A stretch of 64,000 nucleotides of DNA. It comes from VRUE01 sp963706605. GTDB lineage: Bacteria > Actinomycetota > Thermoleophilia > Solirubrobacterales > 70-9. Location: NCBI GenBank assembly GCA_963706605.1, contig OY970165.1, positions 2,356,001-2,420,000 of the forward strand, read 5' to 3'. The notes below the pieces were generated by a model that worked only from the letters and a program-made list of their open reading frames with translations, was not told the origin of the DNA and did no database searches. Made by a program: the position numbers and the translations under genes. Each line of letters begins with the position of its first letter. Within the stretch, counting starts at the first letter, position 1. Shown piece after piece: positions 1 to 7,904 of this stretch.

Positions 1-1082
1 CCCGGCTCATAACGCAGCGGGTGCTCCTCCTGCCAGGTCCGCAGCTGCTTCCACCAGGCGTCGAGTCGCGAGGGGTCGGTCTGTAGCGCCCGGTACTCGC
101 CGGCGAGGGCCGGCAGGACGAGCTTCGCGTCGCCGACGATCGGGATGTGCGCGCCGACGTTCTTGGAGATCTCCGCCGGATCGATGTCGACGTGGATGAT
201 TTTGGCGTTGGGCGCGAACTCGGCGAGTTTGCCCGTGATGCGGTCGTCGAAGCGGGCGCCGATCGCGACGATCAGGTCGGCGCTGTCCATCGCCCAGTTG
301 GCGGTGACCGTGCCGTGCATACCGAGCATCCCCAGCCAGTGCTCGCCCGAGGCCGGATAGGCGCCGAGCCCCATCAGGGTCGAGGTGACCGGGAAGCGGT
401 CGGCCGAGGCGAGGTCGCGCAGCTCCTCGGAGGCGTTGGCGTTGACCACGCCGCCGCCCGTGTAGAGGATCGGGCGTTTGGCGTTGGCGAGCGCTTTGGC
501 GGCGATCCGGACCTGTTTGATGTTGCCCTTGGAGGAGGGTTTGTAGCCGGCCATCTCGACCGGCTCGGTCCGTGTCACGTAGTCGATCTCCGCCCGCGAG
601 AGGTCCTGCGGGATATCGAGCAGCACCGGCCCGGGCCGTCCCGTCGAGGCGATGTGGAAGGCCTCGTGCACGTACTCGGGGATCTGGCGGGGATCGGTGA
701 CCTGGAAGGAGTGCTTGACGAAGGGCAGCGTCGCGCCGAGGATGTCGGCCTCCTGGAAGCCGTCGGTGCCGATCAGCTCGGTCCGCACCTGGCCGGTGAC
801 GAACACGGTCGGCACCGAGTCCATCATCGCGTCGGCGATCGCGGTGACCAGGTTGGTTGCGCCGGGGCCGGAGGTGGCGAAGGCGACGCCGACCTGGCCC
901 GAGGCCTTGGCGTATCCCTCTGCCGCGTGGCCCCCACCCTGCTCGTGGCGCACCTGGATATGGCGGAAGCCGGCGTCGACGAGCGCGTCGTAGGTCGGCA
1001 GGTTGGCCCCACCGGGGATGCCGAAGATGTTCTCGACACCCTCGGCCTTGAGGCTTTCCATCAACGCGTCCGCGGCTCTCAT
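1..1082 (-). CDS. ilvB: Acetolactate synthase large subunit (3' end outside window)
   Basis: Thiamine-diphosphate enzyme that joins two pyruvates (or pyruvate plus 2-ketobutyrate) in the first step of branched-chain amino acid synthesis. The visible 360 residues, of a usual 560-600, hold the N-terminal PYR domain with the catalytic Glu in RHEQGGGHAAEGYAKAS (about residue 47), the SGPGATN loop, and the central domain up to about YRALQTDPSRLDAWW. The C-terminal cofactor-binding domain lies beyond the window edge. The ATG start at 1082 overlaps the TGA of a short upstream ORF, which suggests translational coupling. ilvN and ilvC would be expected further left but cannot be seen. Confidence 0.96.
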   Translation of the reverse strand, partial: MRAADALMESLKAEGVENIFGIPGGANLPTYDALVDAGFRHIQVRHEQGGGHAAEGYAKASGQVGVAFATSGPGATNLVTAIADAMMDSVPTVFVTGQVRTELIGTDGFQEADILGATLPFVKHSFQVTDPRQIPEYVHEAFHIASTGRPGPVLLDIPQDLSRAEIDYVTRTEPVEMAGYKPSSKGNIKQVRIAAKALANAKRPILYTGGGVVNANASEELRDLASADRFPVTSTLMGLGAYPASGEHWLGMLGMHGTVTANWAMDSADLIVAIGARFDDRITGKLAEFAPNAKIIHVDIDPAEISKNVGAHIPIVGDAKLVLPALAGEYRALQTDPSRLDAWWKQLRTWQEEHPLRYEP

Positions 1083-1150
1083 GACAAATCCTCGCGCTTC
1101 GCTCCCGGCGCGAAGAACCAGAGATGCACGCTTGGTCGCTCCGCGCTCAT
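1079..1150 (-). CDS. Possible 23-aa leader ORF overlapping the ilvB start
   Basis: A short ATG ORF (begins MSAERPSVHLWFFAPG, ends KREDLS) fills the gap between sqdB and ilvB, and its TGA overlaps the ilvB ATG (ATGA). A TACCAT box ten bases before its ATG fits an actinobacterial -10 element. It has no run of Ile, Val or Leu, so it does not look like a classical branched-chain attenuation peptide; coupling is a simpler idea. Real translation is unproven. Confidence 0.4.
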   Translation of the reverse strand: MSAERPSVHLWFFAPGAKREDLS

Positions 1151-1175
1151 AGGACTCGCGATGGTACCAGCGGGG

Positions 1176-2351
1176 CTATGCCCGGCCAGCAGGGGATTTT
1201 GCCGGGTTCCAGCGAGTGCGCGGGTCAATCGAGGTCTCGATCACGTTGCCCTTGTAGCGCTCGATCGCGTGGATGATCGACTCGACCAGCTCCTCGCCGA
1301 GCAGGGTCGGCTCCAGGCCGAGGTCGAGGAGCTTGGTGTGGATCGCGTTGTAGTAGTGCTCTTCCTTCTCGACCCGGGGGTTGTCGCAGTGCTGGATCTC
1401 GACCGAGTAACCGAGGTGCTCGGCGGCCGCCTTCACCAGCTCGGCCAGCTCCAGCACCGAGAACTGCTCGGTGAACTGGTTGAAGACACGGAACTCGCCC
1501 GCCTCGGCGGGGTTGGTCGCGGCCAGCTCGACGCAGCGCAGGGTGTCGCGGATGTTGAGGAAACCGCGGGTCTGCCCGCCCGTGCCGTACACGGTCAGAG
1601 GGTGGCCGATCACCGCCTGCACGCAGAAGCGGTTGAGCACCGTGCCGAAGATCTCGTCGTAGTCAAAGCGGGTGATCAGGCGCTCCTCACCGGCCGTCTC
1701 GTCGGTCTCGATCCCGTAGACGACGCCCTGGTTGAGGTCGGTCGCGCGCAGGCCCCAGGTGCGGCAGGCGAAGTGGATGTTGGTCGAGTCGTGGACCTTG
1801 GAGCAGTGATAGAGCGAGCCGGGCAGCTTCGGGAAGGGCAGGGTGTCCTTGCGCCCCTTGTGCTCGATCTCGATGTAGCCCTCCTCGATGTCGATGTTGG
1901 GCTGGCCGTACTCGCCCATCGTCCCGAGCTTGACCAGGTGGCACTCGGGAACGTGGTCGCGCAGCGAGAAGAGCAGGTTGAGGTTGCCGATCACGTTGGT
2001 GTGCTGGGTCTCGACGGCGTGCTCGCGCGAGATCATCGAGTAGGGCGCGGAGGGCTGCTCGCCGTAGTGGATGACCACCTCGGGGCGGGTCTCGGCGACG
2101 ACGCCGTCGAGGAAGTCGCCGTCCTCGACCGAGCCGGGGTAGCTGCGGATCTGCTCGCCGGAGCTCTCCCGCCAGGCCTCGATCCGCTGCTCGAGGTCGC
2201 GGATCGGCGTCAGCGAGTCGCTGCCGCCCTCGCCGACCCAGCGCCGGCGTGAGAAGTTGTCGACGACCGCGACCTCGTGTCCGCGGGCCGAAAACCTCAG
2301 GGCAGTCGGCCAGCCCAGGTAGCCGTCGCCCCCGAGAATGAGGACGCGCAT
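1176..2351 (-). CDS. sqdB: UDP-sulfoquinovose synthase (SQD1/SqdB family)
   Basis: NAD-dependent short-chain dehydrogenase-type enzyme that builds UDP-sulfoquinovose from UDP-glucose and sulfite, the head group of sulfolipid. The 391-aa protein starts with a Rossmann loop GGDGYLG (residues 8-14). It carries the SQD1-specific stretch VKLGTMGEYGQPNIDIEEG with catalytic Thr144, then the Tyr181-x3-Lys185 pair (YHCSK), then the diagnostic RATDLNQGVVYGI block. An ATG at 2351 is chosen because the family begins directly with the Rossmann fold; a longer in-frame extension exists but lacks homology. It is transcribed away from the glycosyltransferase genes with a 45-bp divergent gap. The lipid partner SqdX/SQD2 is not in the window. 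Confidence 0.93.
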   Translation of the reverse strand: MRVLILGGDGYLGWPTALRFSARGHEVAVVDNFSRRRWVGEGGSDSLTPIRDLEQRIEAWRESSGEQIRSYPGSVEDGDFLDGVVAETRPEVVIHYGEQPSAPYSMISREHAVETQHTNVIGNLNLLFSLRDHVPECHLVKLGTMGEYGQPNIDIEEGYIEIEHKGRKDTLPFPKLPGSLYHCSKVHDSTNIHFACRTWGLRATDLNQGVVYGIETDETAGEERLITRFDYDEIFGTVLNRFCVQAVIGHPLTVYGTGGQTRGFLNIRDTLRCVELAATNPAEAGEFRVFNQFTEQFSVLELAELVKAAAEHLGYSVEIQHCDNPRVEKEEHYYNAIHTKLLDLGLEPTLLGEELVESIIHAIERYKGNVIETSIDPRTRWNPAKSPAGRA

Positions 2352-2396
2352 AGGTCGCGGCAGGGTAACGGACGGGGGCGACATAGCATCAGATGG

Positions 2397-3695
2397 ATGA
2401 GGGAGCTGGCGGCGCGCAACGGCGGGCGAGTGGGGCTTGCCGCGCTGGTCGCAATTCTCCTGCTCGGCCTCGGTCTTCGCCTCGACAACGCCTGGGAGGG
2501 CCGGGCGCCCGTCTTCGACGCCGCCGCCTACGCGACGATCGCAGCGAACCTGGAGCAGGGAGAGGGCTTCACCCTCGGCCGCGAGGCGACCCAGCCCGCC
2601 GGCAACTACTCCCCCGGCCTGCCCCTGTTGACCGCCGGGATCTACGAGCTGAGCGGCGGCGTCCACGAGCGCTTCGCCCGCATCGTCCTGGCCCTGATCG
2701 GCGCCCTCTCCGTCCTCTTCACCTACCTGATCGGCCGCCGTTTGTCCGGGCCCCCGGCGGGCCTGATCGGAGCGGCAGCCGTCGCGATCTACCCCGCGCT
2801 GCTCGAGTACCAGGGCATGCTGATGTCAGAGCCCCTTGCCGCGGCCCTGCTCTCCGGGGCCGTCCTCTCGATGCTCTGGGCGGCAGACGTCGATCGACGC
2901 GCCAGATGGCTGGTCCCCGGCGTCCTGCTCGGCGCGCTGGCACTCGTGCGCCCGGAGTATCTGGCGATCTCGTTTCCAGTGGCCGTGGTGGTCTTCGCTC
3001 GCGGCGGGCGCTCCGGGTGGCGCATCTGCCTCGCCCAGGCGGCGATCATGCTCGCCGGCCTAGCCGTGATCGTGGCGCCGTGGACCGTACGCAACGAGGT
3101 GGCCCTCGACCGCTTCGTGCCGATCTCCACCGGTGGCGGTCAGGTGCTGTTCGCCGGCGCCTACCTGCCTTCCGGCGGCGATCCCGAACGGGTTGGTCAG
3201 GAGGTGCTGGAGCGGCACCCGGAGCTGCGGAGCCGGCTGCCGGCGAATCCCCGGCTGGAGCAGATCCTCGCGGCGCTCGCCGCGCAGCGCTATCCCAACC
3301 TGGAAAGCGACGCGGCCCTGGCCCGGATGGGCCGTGAACGGCTCTGGCGCGAACTGACCGAGCGGCCGCTGGAGTACGCGGGCTTCGTCGCCGCCAAGAT
3401 CGGCCACACCTGGTCACACGGACCGCGCGACGTGATGCGCGAGCCCCTCTGGGAGGCGCTGCACTGGGCGCTCCTCGCCCTCGGCCTCCTGGGCCTTGTC
3501 GTCCTTGCCTGGCAACGTCGTTGGGAGGCCCTACTCCTCGCCGCAATCCTTCTTGCGGTGACGGCGCTCGCGGCCCTGCTCGTCGCCTCGCCGCGGCGGG
3601 TGCTGGTGACGATCCCGCTGGTCGCCGCCCTCGCCGGAACCGGCATCGCCTGGGCGGCGACCGTGGTGCGGGAGCGGACTCAGTTGTCCCTGTAG
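2397..3695 (+). CDS. GT-C membrane glycosyltransferase, PMT/GT39-like (copy 1)
   Basis: About 432 aa with roughly ten hydrophobic segments. It resembles ArnT/PMT family enzymes that move a sugar from a polyprenyl-phosphate donor to an acceptor on the outer membrane face. An acidic residue after the first membrane segment (VFDAAAYATIA) sits where the family has its catalytic Asp, and APWTVRNEVALDRFVPISTG marks the last loop before the periplasmic part. ATG 2397 is preferred because hydrophobic homology begins about ten residues later. It is a clear paralogue of the next gene (shared PWTV-NEV-LDR and PISTGGG motifs). The substrate cannot be told from sequence. Confidence 0.85.
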   Translation: MRELAARNGGRVGLAALVAILLLGLGLRLDNAWEGRAPVFDAAAYATIAANLEQGEGFTLGREATQPAGNYSPGLPLLTAGIYELSGGVHERFARIVLALIGALSVLFTYLIGRRLSGPPAGLIGAAAVAIYPALLEYQGMLMSEPLAAALLSGAVLSMLWAADVDRRARWLVPGVLLGALALVRPEYLAISFPVAVVVFARGGRSGWRICLAQAAIMLAGLAVIVAPWTVRNEVALDRFVPISTGGGQVLFAGAYLPSGGDPERVGQEVLERHPELRSRLPANPRLEQILAALAAQRYPNLESDAALARMGRERLWRELTERPLEYAGFVAAKIGHTWSHGPRDVMREPLWEALHWALLALGLLGLVVLAWQRRWEALLLAAILLAVTALAALLVASPRRVLVTIPLVAALAGTGIAWAATVVRERTQLSL

Positions 3696-3740
3696 GTGAC
3701 CGCGAAGGTCAGCTTGATGAAGGTGGCCGTGTCCGCGTCC

Positions 3741-3760
3741 GCCGGATAGCCTGATCCGGC
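3741..3760 (+). other. Hairpin directly before the second GT-C start
   Basis: A perfect 7-bp inverted repeat (GCCGGAT and ATCCGGC, loop of six) ends one base before the TTG start at 3762. It has no T-tract, so it is not a standard terminator; it could limit ribosome access to the weak TTG start. Confidence 0.4.
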
Positions 3761-3761
3761 C

Positions 3762-5114
3762 TTGACCGCGATCGGCAACTGGATACGGGGTCTTCCCGAG
3801 CGCCACGGGAAGACGACGCTGACGCTGCTGGTGCTGATCCTCGCGCTCGGCTTCGGGTTGCGCGCCTACCGCGTGGTCGAGCCGTTGGCGACGCCGGGGG
3901 ATGATGCGCACGCCTACTACGCCCTCTCGAAGTCGTTGTATGAGGAAGGAAGCTACGGCGGACCCAGCTTCCGCGATGCAAGCGACTGGTCGCCGGGGGC
4001 GCCGCTGCTCTACGCCGTCGCCTTCTACGCCACCGGCGGCGCTCGTGAAGGGACGGCGCGGATCGTCGAGCTGCTGCTCGGCCTGGCGGCGATCGTCGCC
4101 GTCTACCTGCTCGGCCGGCGGATCAACTGTCGGCCGGCGGGCTTGATCGGGGCCCTCGGGGTCGCCGTCTACCCACCGTTCATCCACTCGACCGGTGCCC
4201 TGTTCAGCGAGCCGCCGGCGATCTTCACGCTGCCGGCGGCGGTGCTCGCCTTCCTCTGGGCGAGCGAGCAGAAGCGACTGCGCTCCTGGCTGTTGCCTGG
4301 GCTTCTGTTCGGCCTCACGGCGCTGATCCGCCCCGAGTACCTGCTCGTCGGCGTCGCCTTCGCCGTGCTGGCGGCGATCCGGGTCGGCCGGGAGCGCGGT
4401 TGGCAACCTGCTCTTGCCGGATCCGGGTTGCTGGTCGTCGCCCTGTTGGTGCCGATCGTCCCCTGGACGGTGCACAACGAGGTCGTCCTCGACCGCACCG
4501 TGCCGATCTCCACCGGCGGTGGCAAGGCGCTGTACGTCGGCACCTTCCTGCCCGCCGACGGTGAATACCAGCGGGTCAAGGCGCTGCTGGTCGAGCGCTA
4601 CCGGCACCGCGAGCTTCCGCCGGACTCCGAAGCGCTGGAACGCGTCGACCCGACGCCGCTCTTCGACCGCGTCGCCGCCCGCTACCCGGACCTGCCCCGT
4701 GACTCGGCGCTGGACAAGATCGGCAAGCAGAACTTCTCCAAGTACTTCGGCGAAGACCCCCTCGGCTACGCGGCGATGACCGTGCGCAAGGTGGGGCGGA
4801 TGTGGAGCGGCGGGGTCGGCGAAGCGATGAGTGGAACCGCCGGGCGCGTGCTCCAGATGCTGGTCGTGCTGCTCGGCCTGGTCGGGCTCGGGGTGCTCGG
4901 CGCGGGCCGCCGCTGGTGGGAGCTGATCGCGATGGCGACCCCGATTGGGCTGGTCACCGTGGTCGGCGCGGCGTCGCTGGCGGCGCCGCGCCGCAACGAG
5001 ATCCTGATGGCACTTGTCTTTCCGCTCGCCGGCGTCGCCCTGGCTTGGGGGGGAGCGGCCATATCCTCCAGCCGTCAATGGTCCCCGAGGCAGGCATCTT
5101 CCCCTCCGAGCTGA
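3762..5114 (+). CDS. GT-C membrane glycosyltransferase, PMT/GT39-like (copy 2)
   Basis: A 450-aa polytopic membrane protein homologous to the gene upstream. It has a first membrane helix at about residues 17-35, an acidic loop PGDDAHAYYALSKSL matching the GT39 catalytic loop, the shared IVPWTVHNEVVLDR and VPISTGGG motifs, and a closing group of helices. TTG 3762 is the only start after an in-frame TAG at 3747. Tandem copies suggest two sugar-transfer steps or two acceptors. The polyprenyl-sugar donor could come from the following GT2 gene, which overlaps it by 37 bp. Confidence 0.85.
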   Translation: MTAIGNWIRGLPERHGKTTLTLLVLILALGFGLRAYRVVEPLATPGDDAHAYYALSKSLYEEGSYGGPSFRDASDWSPGAPLLYAVAFYATGGAREGTARIVELLLGLAAIVAVYLLGRRINCRPAGLIGALGVAVYPPFIHSTGALFSEPPAIFTLPAAVLAFLWASEQKRLRSWLLPGLLFGLTALIRPEYLLVGVAFAVLAAIRVGRERGWQPALAGSGLLVVALLVPIVPWTVHNEVVLDRTVPISTGGGKALYVGTFLPADGEYQRVKALLVERYRHRELPPDSEALERVDPTPLFDRVAARYPDLPRDSALDKIGKQNFSKYFGEDPLGYAAMTVRKVGRMWSGGVGEAMSGTAGRVLQMLVVLLGLVGLGVLGAGRRWWELIAMATPIGLVTVVGAASLAAPRRNEILMALVFPLAGVALAWGGAAISSSRQWSPRQASSPPS

Positions 5115-6145
5115 CGGCGCTCCGCGCCGCCGGCCTGCTGGTCGCGGTCGGGGTCGTCGCCTTCGCGGTGTTGCGCCGTCGCACCCTGCGCAACGCCGAC
5201 GTGCTCATCCTCCTCGCGGTCGGGCTCGGCCTCGCGATCGTCTCAGGGACCGAGCTGACCGACAAGCTGCTCTCCGCCTTCTCCTTTGAAAAGGGGAACG
5301 GCGGGCGCATCCTCGGCCTCGCCGTCTTCTCGATCTTCATCCTCTTCCTGCTGACCCTGAGGGCGCTGTCGCAGGCGGCCCGCAACGGGCGCCAGCTCTC
5401 CGCCGTGCTCGAGGGGTTGGCCTGGGAGGAGTTCCGCCAGGCGAAGCTGCCGGAGCGCTTCCGCGGCAAGATCGCGATTCTCGTCCCCGCCTACAACGAG
5501 GCCGACAACGTCGGCCATGTGCTCGACCTGATGCCATGCGAGGTCTGCGGCGTGGAGACCGCGGTGCTGGTGGTCGACGACGGCTCCCGCGACGGCACCG
5601 GCGATGTCGCCGCCGAGCACGGCGCGATCGTCGCCCGCCACGTGATCAACCGCGGCGGCGGCGCGGCGCTGCGGACCGGCTACCGGCTGATGGTCGACTC
5701 CGGAGCCGAGATCGTCGTCACGCTCGACGCCGACGGCCAGCACCTGCCCGCCGAGATGGAGCGCCTGGTCAAGCCAGTTCTGGACCGTGAGGTCGACGTC
5801 GCCCACGGCTCCCGCGTGCTCGGCGACGCCGATCGCAACCACTTCGCCCGCGAGCTGGGGATCGTCTTCTTCAACCGCCTCGTCTCCTTCATCACCCGCA
5901 CCCACGTCACCGACTGCTCCAACGGCTACCGCGCGGTCCGCACCACCGTTTTGCCCCAGCTCGTGCTGCGCCAGGAGCAGTTCCACACCTCCGAGTTCAT
6001 GATCGAGGCGATCAAGCGCGGGATCCCCGCCAAGGAGATCCCGGTCACCGTCGAGCAGCGCCTCCACGGCCACTCGAAGAAGCCCGCCGTCGTCCGCTAC
6101 GGCCTCGGCTTCGCCAACGCGATCGTCAGGACCTGGCTGCGGTAG
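5078..6145 (+). CDS. Membrane-anchored GT2, polyprenyl-phosphate-sugar synthase-like, with DUF2304-like N terminus
   Basis: A 355-aa two-part protein. Residues 10-100 hold three hydrophobic segments in the style of DUF2304. A family 2 glycosyltransferase domain follows at about 130-355, with AILVPAYNEADNVGHVLD, VVDDGS (165-170), LDADG (216-220, metal/nucleotide-sugar binding) and a DCSNGYRA motif, close to dolichol/undecaprenyl-phosphate sugar synthases. Expected role: load a sugar on undecaprenyl phosphate at the inner face for use by the two GT-C enzymes upstream. ATG 5078 lies inside the 3' end of the previous gene. Its last 49 bases overlap the convergent gene at 6097. The sugar is unknown. 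Confidence 0.85.
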   Translation: MVPEAGIFPSELTALRAAGLLVAVGVVAFAVLRRRTLRNADVLILLAVGLGLAIVSGTELTDKLLSAFSFEKGNGGRILGLAVFSIFILFLLTLRALSQAARNGRQLSAVLEGLAWEEFRQAKLPERFRGKIAILVPAYNEADNVGHVLDLMPCEVCGVETAVLVVDDGSRDGTGDVAAEHGAIVARHVINRGGGAALRTGYRLMVDSGAEIVVTLDADGQHLPAEMERLVKPVLDREVDVAHGSRVLGDADRNHFARELGIVFFNRLVSFITRTHVTDCSNGYRAVRTTVLPQLVLRQEQFHTSEFMIEAIKRGIPAKEIPVTVEQRLHGHSKKPAVVRYGLGFANAIVRTWLR

Positions 6146-7617
6146 CCGCTGGCGGGTAGCAGCGCTCGGAAGGTCGACCGGTGCCCCACCGTGAGCTTGA
6201 AGTGGGTGGCGCAGCGATTGTCAAGCCGCTTCACGGCGAAGCGCCGACCGCCGCGCTTCAGTAGCACCAACCTGCCCATGCTGTCGAGGCAGGGCTTGGC
6301 GCGAACCAAAATCTCGACCCTGTTCTCCGGCAAACGCCGGGTCACCCGCAGGAGCAGGCGCACGCCCTTCGCCGTCCTCGACCGGGAAGTTGCGGAAGCC
6401 CCGGAAGGAGCTCCAGGGGCCTGCTTGGGCGAGCCGGGGGCGAGCCGGTAAACCGCGCCTTTGTTGGAGACGACGTAAATTCGCCCGCCGGAGTCTTCGC
6501 CGAAGGAGGTCGGGTTGGCGACCACGAGACCCTCGGAGCGGTCACCGGTTGCCGGGGCCCCATTCGCGCCGGGCAGGGCCATGGAGCGGATCCCCCCTTC
6601 ACAAAAGTCTGCGTAGACGTAGCGGCCGTAGAGATCCGGGAGGCCGGGGTCACGGACCACGTAGCCGCCGGTGACCGCACAGCCGTGGGCCGCGCCGTTG
6701 CCCGGGTCGTCGTGTGGGTAGTCGAAGGCAGGGCCGGTAAAGCCGCTCATGCCCGTGCAGGAGCTGGGCGCGCTCGGGTACGGGAACAGGCCCTCGCGAC
6801 AGTTCCAGCCGTAGTTGACGCCGGCGCCACCGACCTCCCCGGCCAGGGTGCGTGGCGCGTAGTCGATCTCCTCGTGCTCCCCCTGCCCAACGTCTCCGAT
6901 CACCATGTCGCCGTTGGCGCGATCAAACGAGAAGCGCCACGGGTTGCGCAGCCCGTAGCTCCAGATCTCATCGCGTCCGGGTCCTGCCGCAAACGGGTTC
7001 CCAGGAGGGATCACGTATGGCGGTTCCTGGCCGGGACGCGGATCGATGCGGAGAATCTTGCCGAGCAGGGTTTCGAGGTTCTGACCGTTTTCCAACGGGT
7101 CACCTATGCCACCGCCGTCACCGGTCGAGAGATATAGGTATCCGTCTGGGCCGAACTGGAGCTGCCCGCCGTGGTGCTGTGGCAGCTCCGAGTGTCCAAT
7201 CGTGAGAATCGGCTCCCGGACCAGCTCGTCCTCGCCGCTGCCGCCGGGGCGGAAGGCGTCGACGTGGATATCGCCTTCATCCCCTCCAGCTGCCACGGTG
7301 CCGGTGTAAGCGGCATAGAAGCGCCCCGACGCGTCGAAGTCGGGGGCGAGCGCGATCGAGAGCAGCCCGCGCTCGCCAAAGCAACAGCTGACCAGTGGGG
7401 TCAGGTCGGCGAATTGAGTGGCGTTGCCTCCGCTGAGCTGCATAACGATGCCTTCCCGCTCGACCACGAAGAGGTCGCTGGGATTGGAGGGGTCGGAGGT
7501 GACGAAGATCGGTTGGTCGAATTCGCCGACCTTCTCCAGCGTCGCGCCGGTCGCTACGCCGGCGCACTGGAGCGAAAGCAGGAGGACCAGGCCCGCAACC
7601 CATGCAACTGGACGCAC
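6097..7617 (-). CDS. Secreted PQQ-dependent sugar dehydrogenase-like beta-propeller
   Basis: About 506 aa. A GTG start at 7617 gives a clean Sec signal (WVAGLVLLLSLQCAGVATGA). Residues 30-410 match the soluble glucose/sorbosone dehydrogenase fold: GERGLLSIALAPDF, HHGGQLQFGPDGYLYLSTGD (PQQ/calcium region), LLGKILRID, and RNPWRFSFDRANGD. A basic C-terminal module (about 420-506) with two Cys follows and is not part of the propeller. It probably oxidises an aldose or a glycan sugar outside the cell. It converges on the GT2 gene, with a 49-bp tail overlap. Substrate and PQQ use are inferred. Confidence 0.85.
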   Translation of the reverse strand: MRPVAWVAGLVLLLSLQCAGVATGATLEKVGEFDQPIFVTSDPSNPSDLFVVEREGIVMQLSGGNATQFADLTPLVSCCFGERGLLSIALAPDFDASGRFYAAYTGTVAAGGDEGDIHVDAFRPGGSGEDELVREPILTIGHSELPQHHGGQLQFGPDGYLYLSTGDGGGIGDPLENGQNLETLLGKILRIDPRPGQEPPYVIPPGNPFAAGPGRDEIWSYGLRNPWRFSFDRANGDMVIGDVGQGEHEEIDYAPRTLAGEVGGAGVNYGWNCREGLFPYPSAPSSCTGMSGFTGPAFDYPHDDPGNGAAHGCAVTGGYVVRDPGLPDLYGRYVYADFCEGGIRSMALPGANGAPATGDRSEGLVVANPTSFGEDSGGRIYVVSNKGAVYRLAPGSPKQAPGAPSGASATSRSRTAKGVRLLLRVTRRLPENRVEILVRAKPCLDSMGRLVLLKRGGRRFAVKRLDNRCATHFKLTVGHRSTFRALLPASGYRSQVLTIALAKPRP

Positions 7618-7619
7618 CC

Positions 7620-7904
7620 CTACCCCACCCCCGGATGGCGGACCTGCGCCGGGTCGGGCAGGTAGAGATCGGTGCCGCAGCGCGGGCAGACCTGGACGTA
7701 GAGCTTGACCGCCTTGTGACAGCTGGGGCACTGCCGTTCGGGTTCGTGCTTGTCGGAGCGGTAGAGGATCACCGCGATCAGGCCGAGCAGGGGCAGCACC
7801 GAGCCGATCAGCAGCCAGACCCAGAAGGAGCTGCCCTTGCCCTTGCCGACGATCGCCGTGGCCAGGCCGAAGAAAAACGCTATGACGAGGTACTCGAATC
7901 CCAC
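7620..7904 (-). CDS. Small membrane protein with C-terminal zinc ribbon
   Basis: A 94-aa protein from GTG 7904. Two hydrophobic helices (FEYLVIAFFFGLATAIVG and SFWVWLLIGSVLPLLGLIAV) precede a cytosolic zinc-ribbon pair, CPSCHK-x7-CPRCG. The longer ATG reading frame upstream runs through the ndh coding region and lacks sense, so GTG is chosen; it overlaps the end of ndh by 25 bp, implying coupled translation. The gene is unnamed; this helix-helix-ribbon layout is common in uncharacterised actinobacterial proteins. Function unknown. Confidence 0.75.
   Translation of the reverse strand: MGFEYLVIAFFFGLATAIVGKGKGSSFWVWLLIGSVLPLLGLIAVILYRSDKHEPERQCPSCHKAVKLYVQVCPRCGTDLYLPDPAQVRHPGVG

Noticed and set aside
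147..2252. Long plus-strand open frame opposite ilvB and sqdB
   Set aside because: Its composition (repeated Gly-Val-Asp-Arg) is the mirror of GC-biased coding DNA, it has no recognisable domain, and real genes lie on the other strand.
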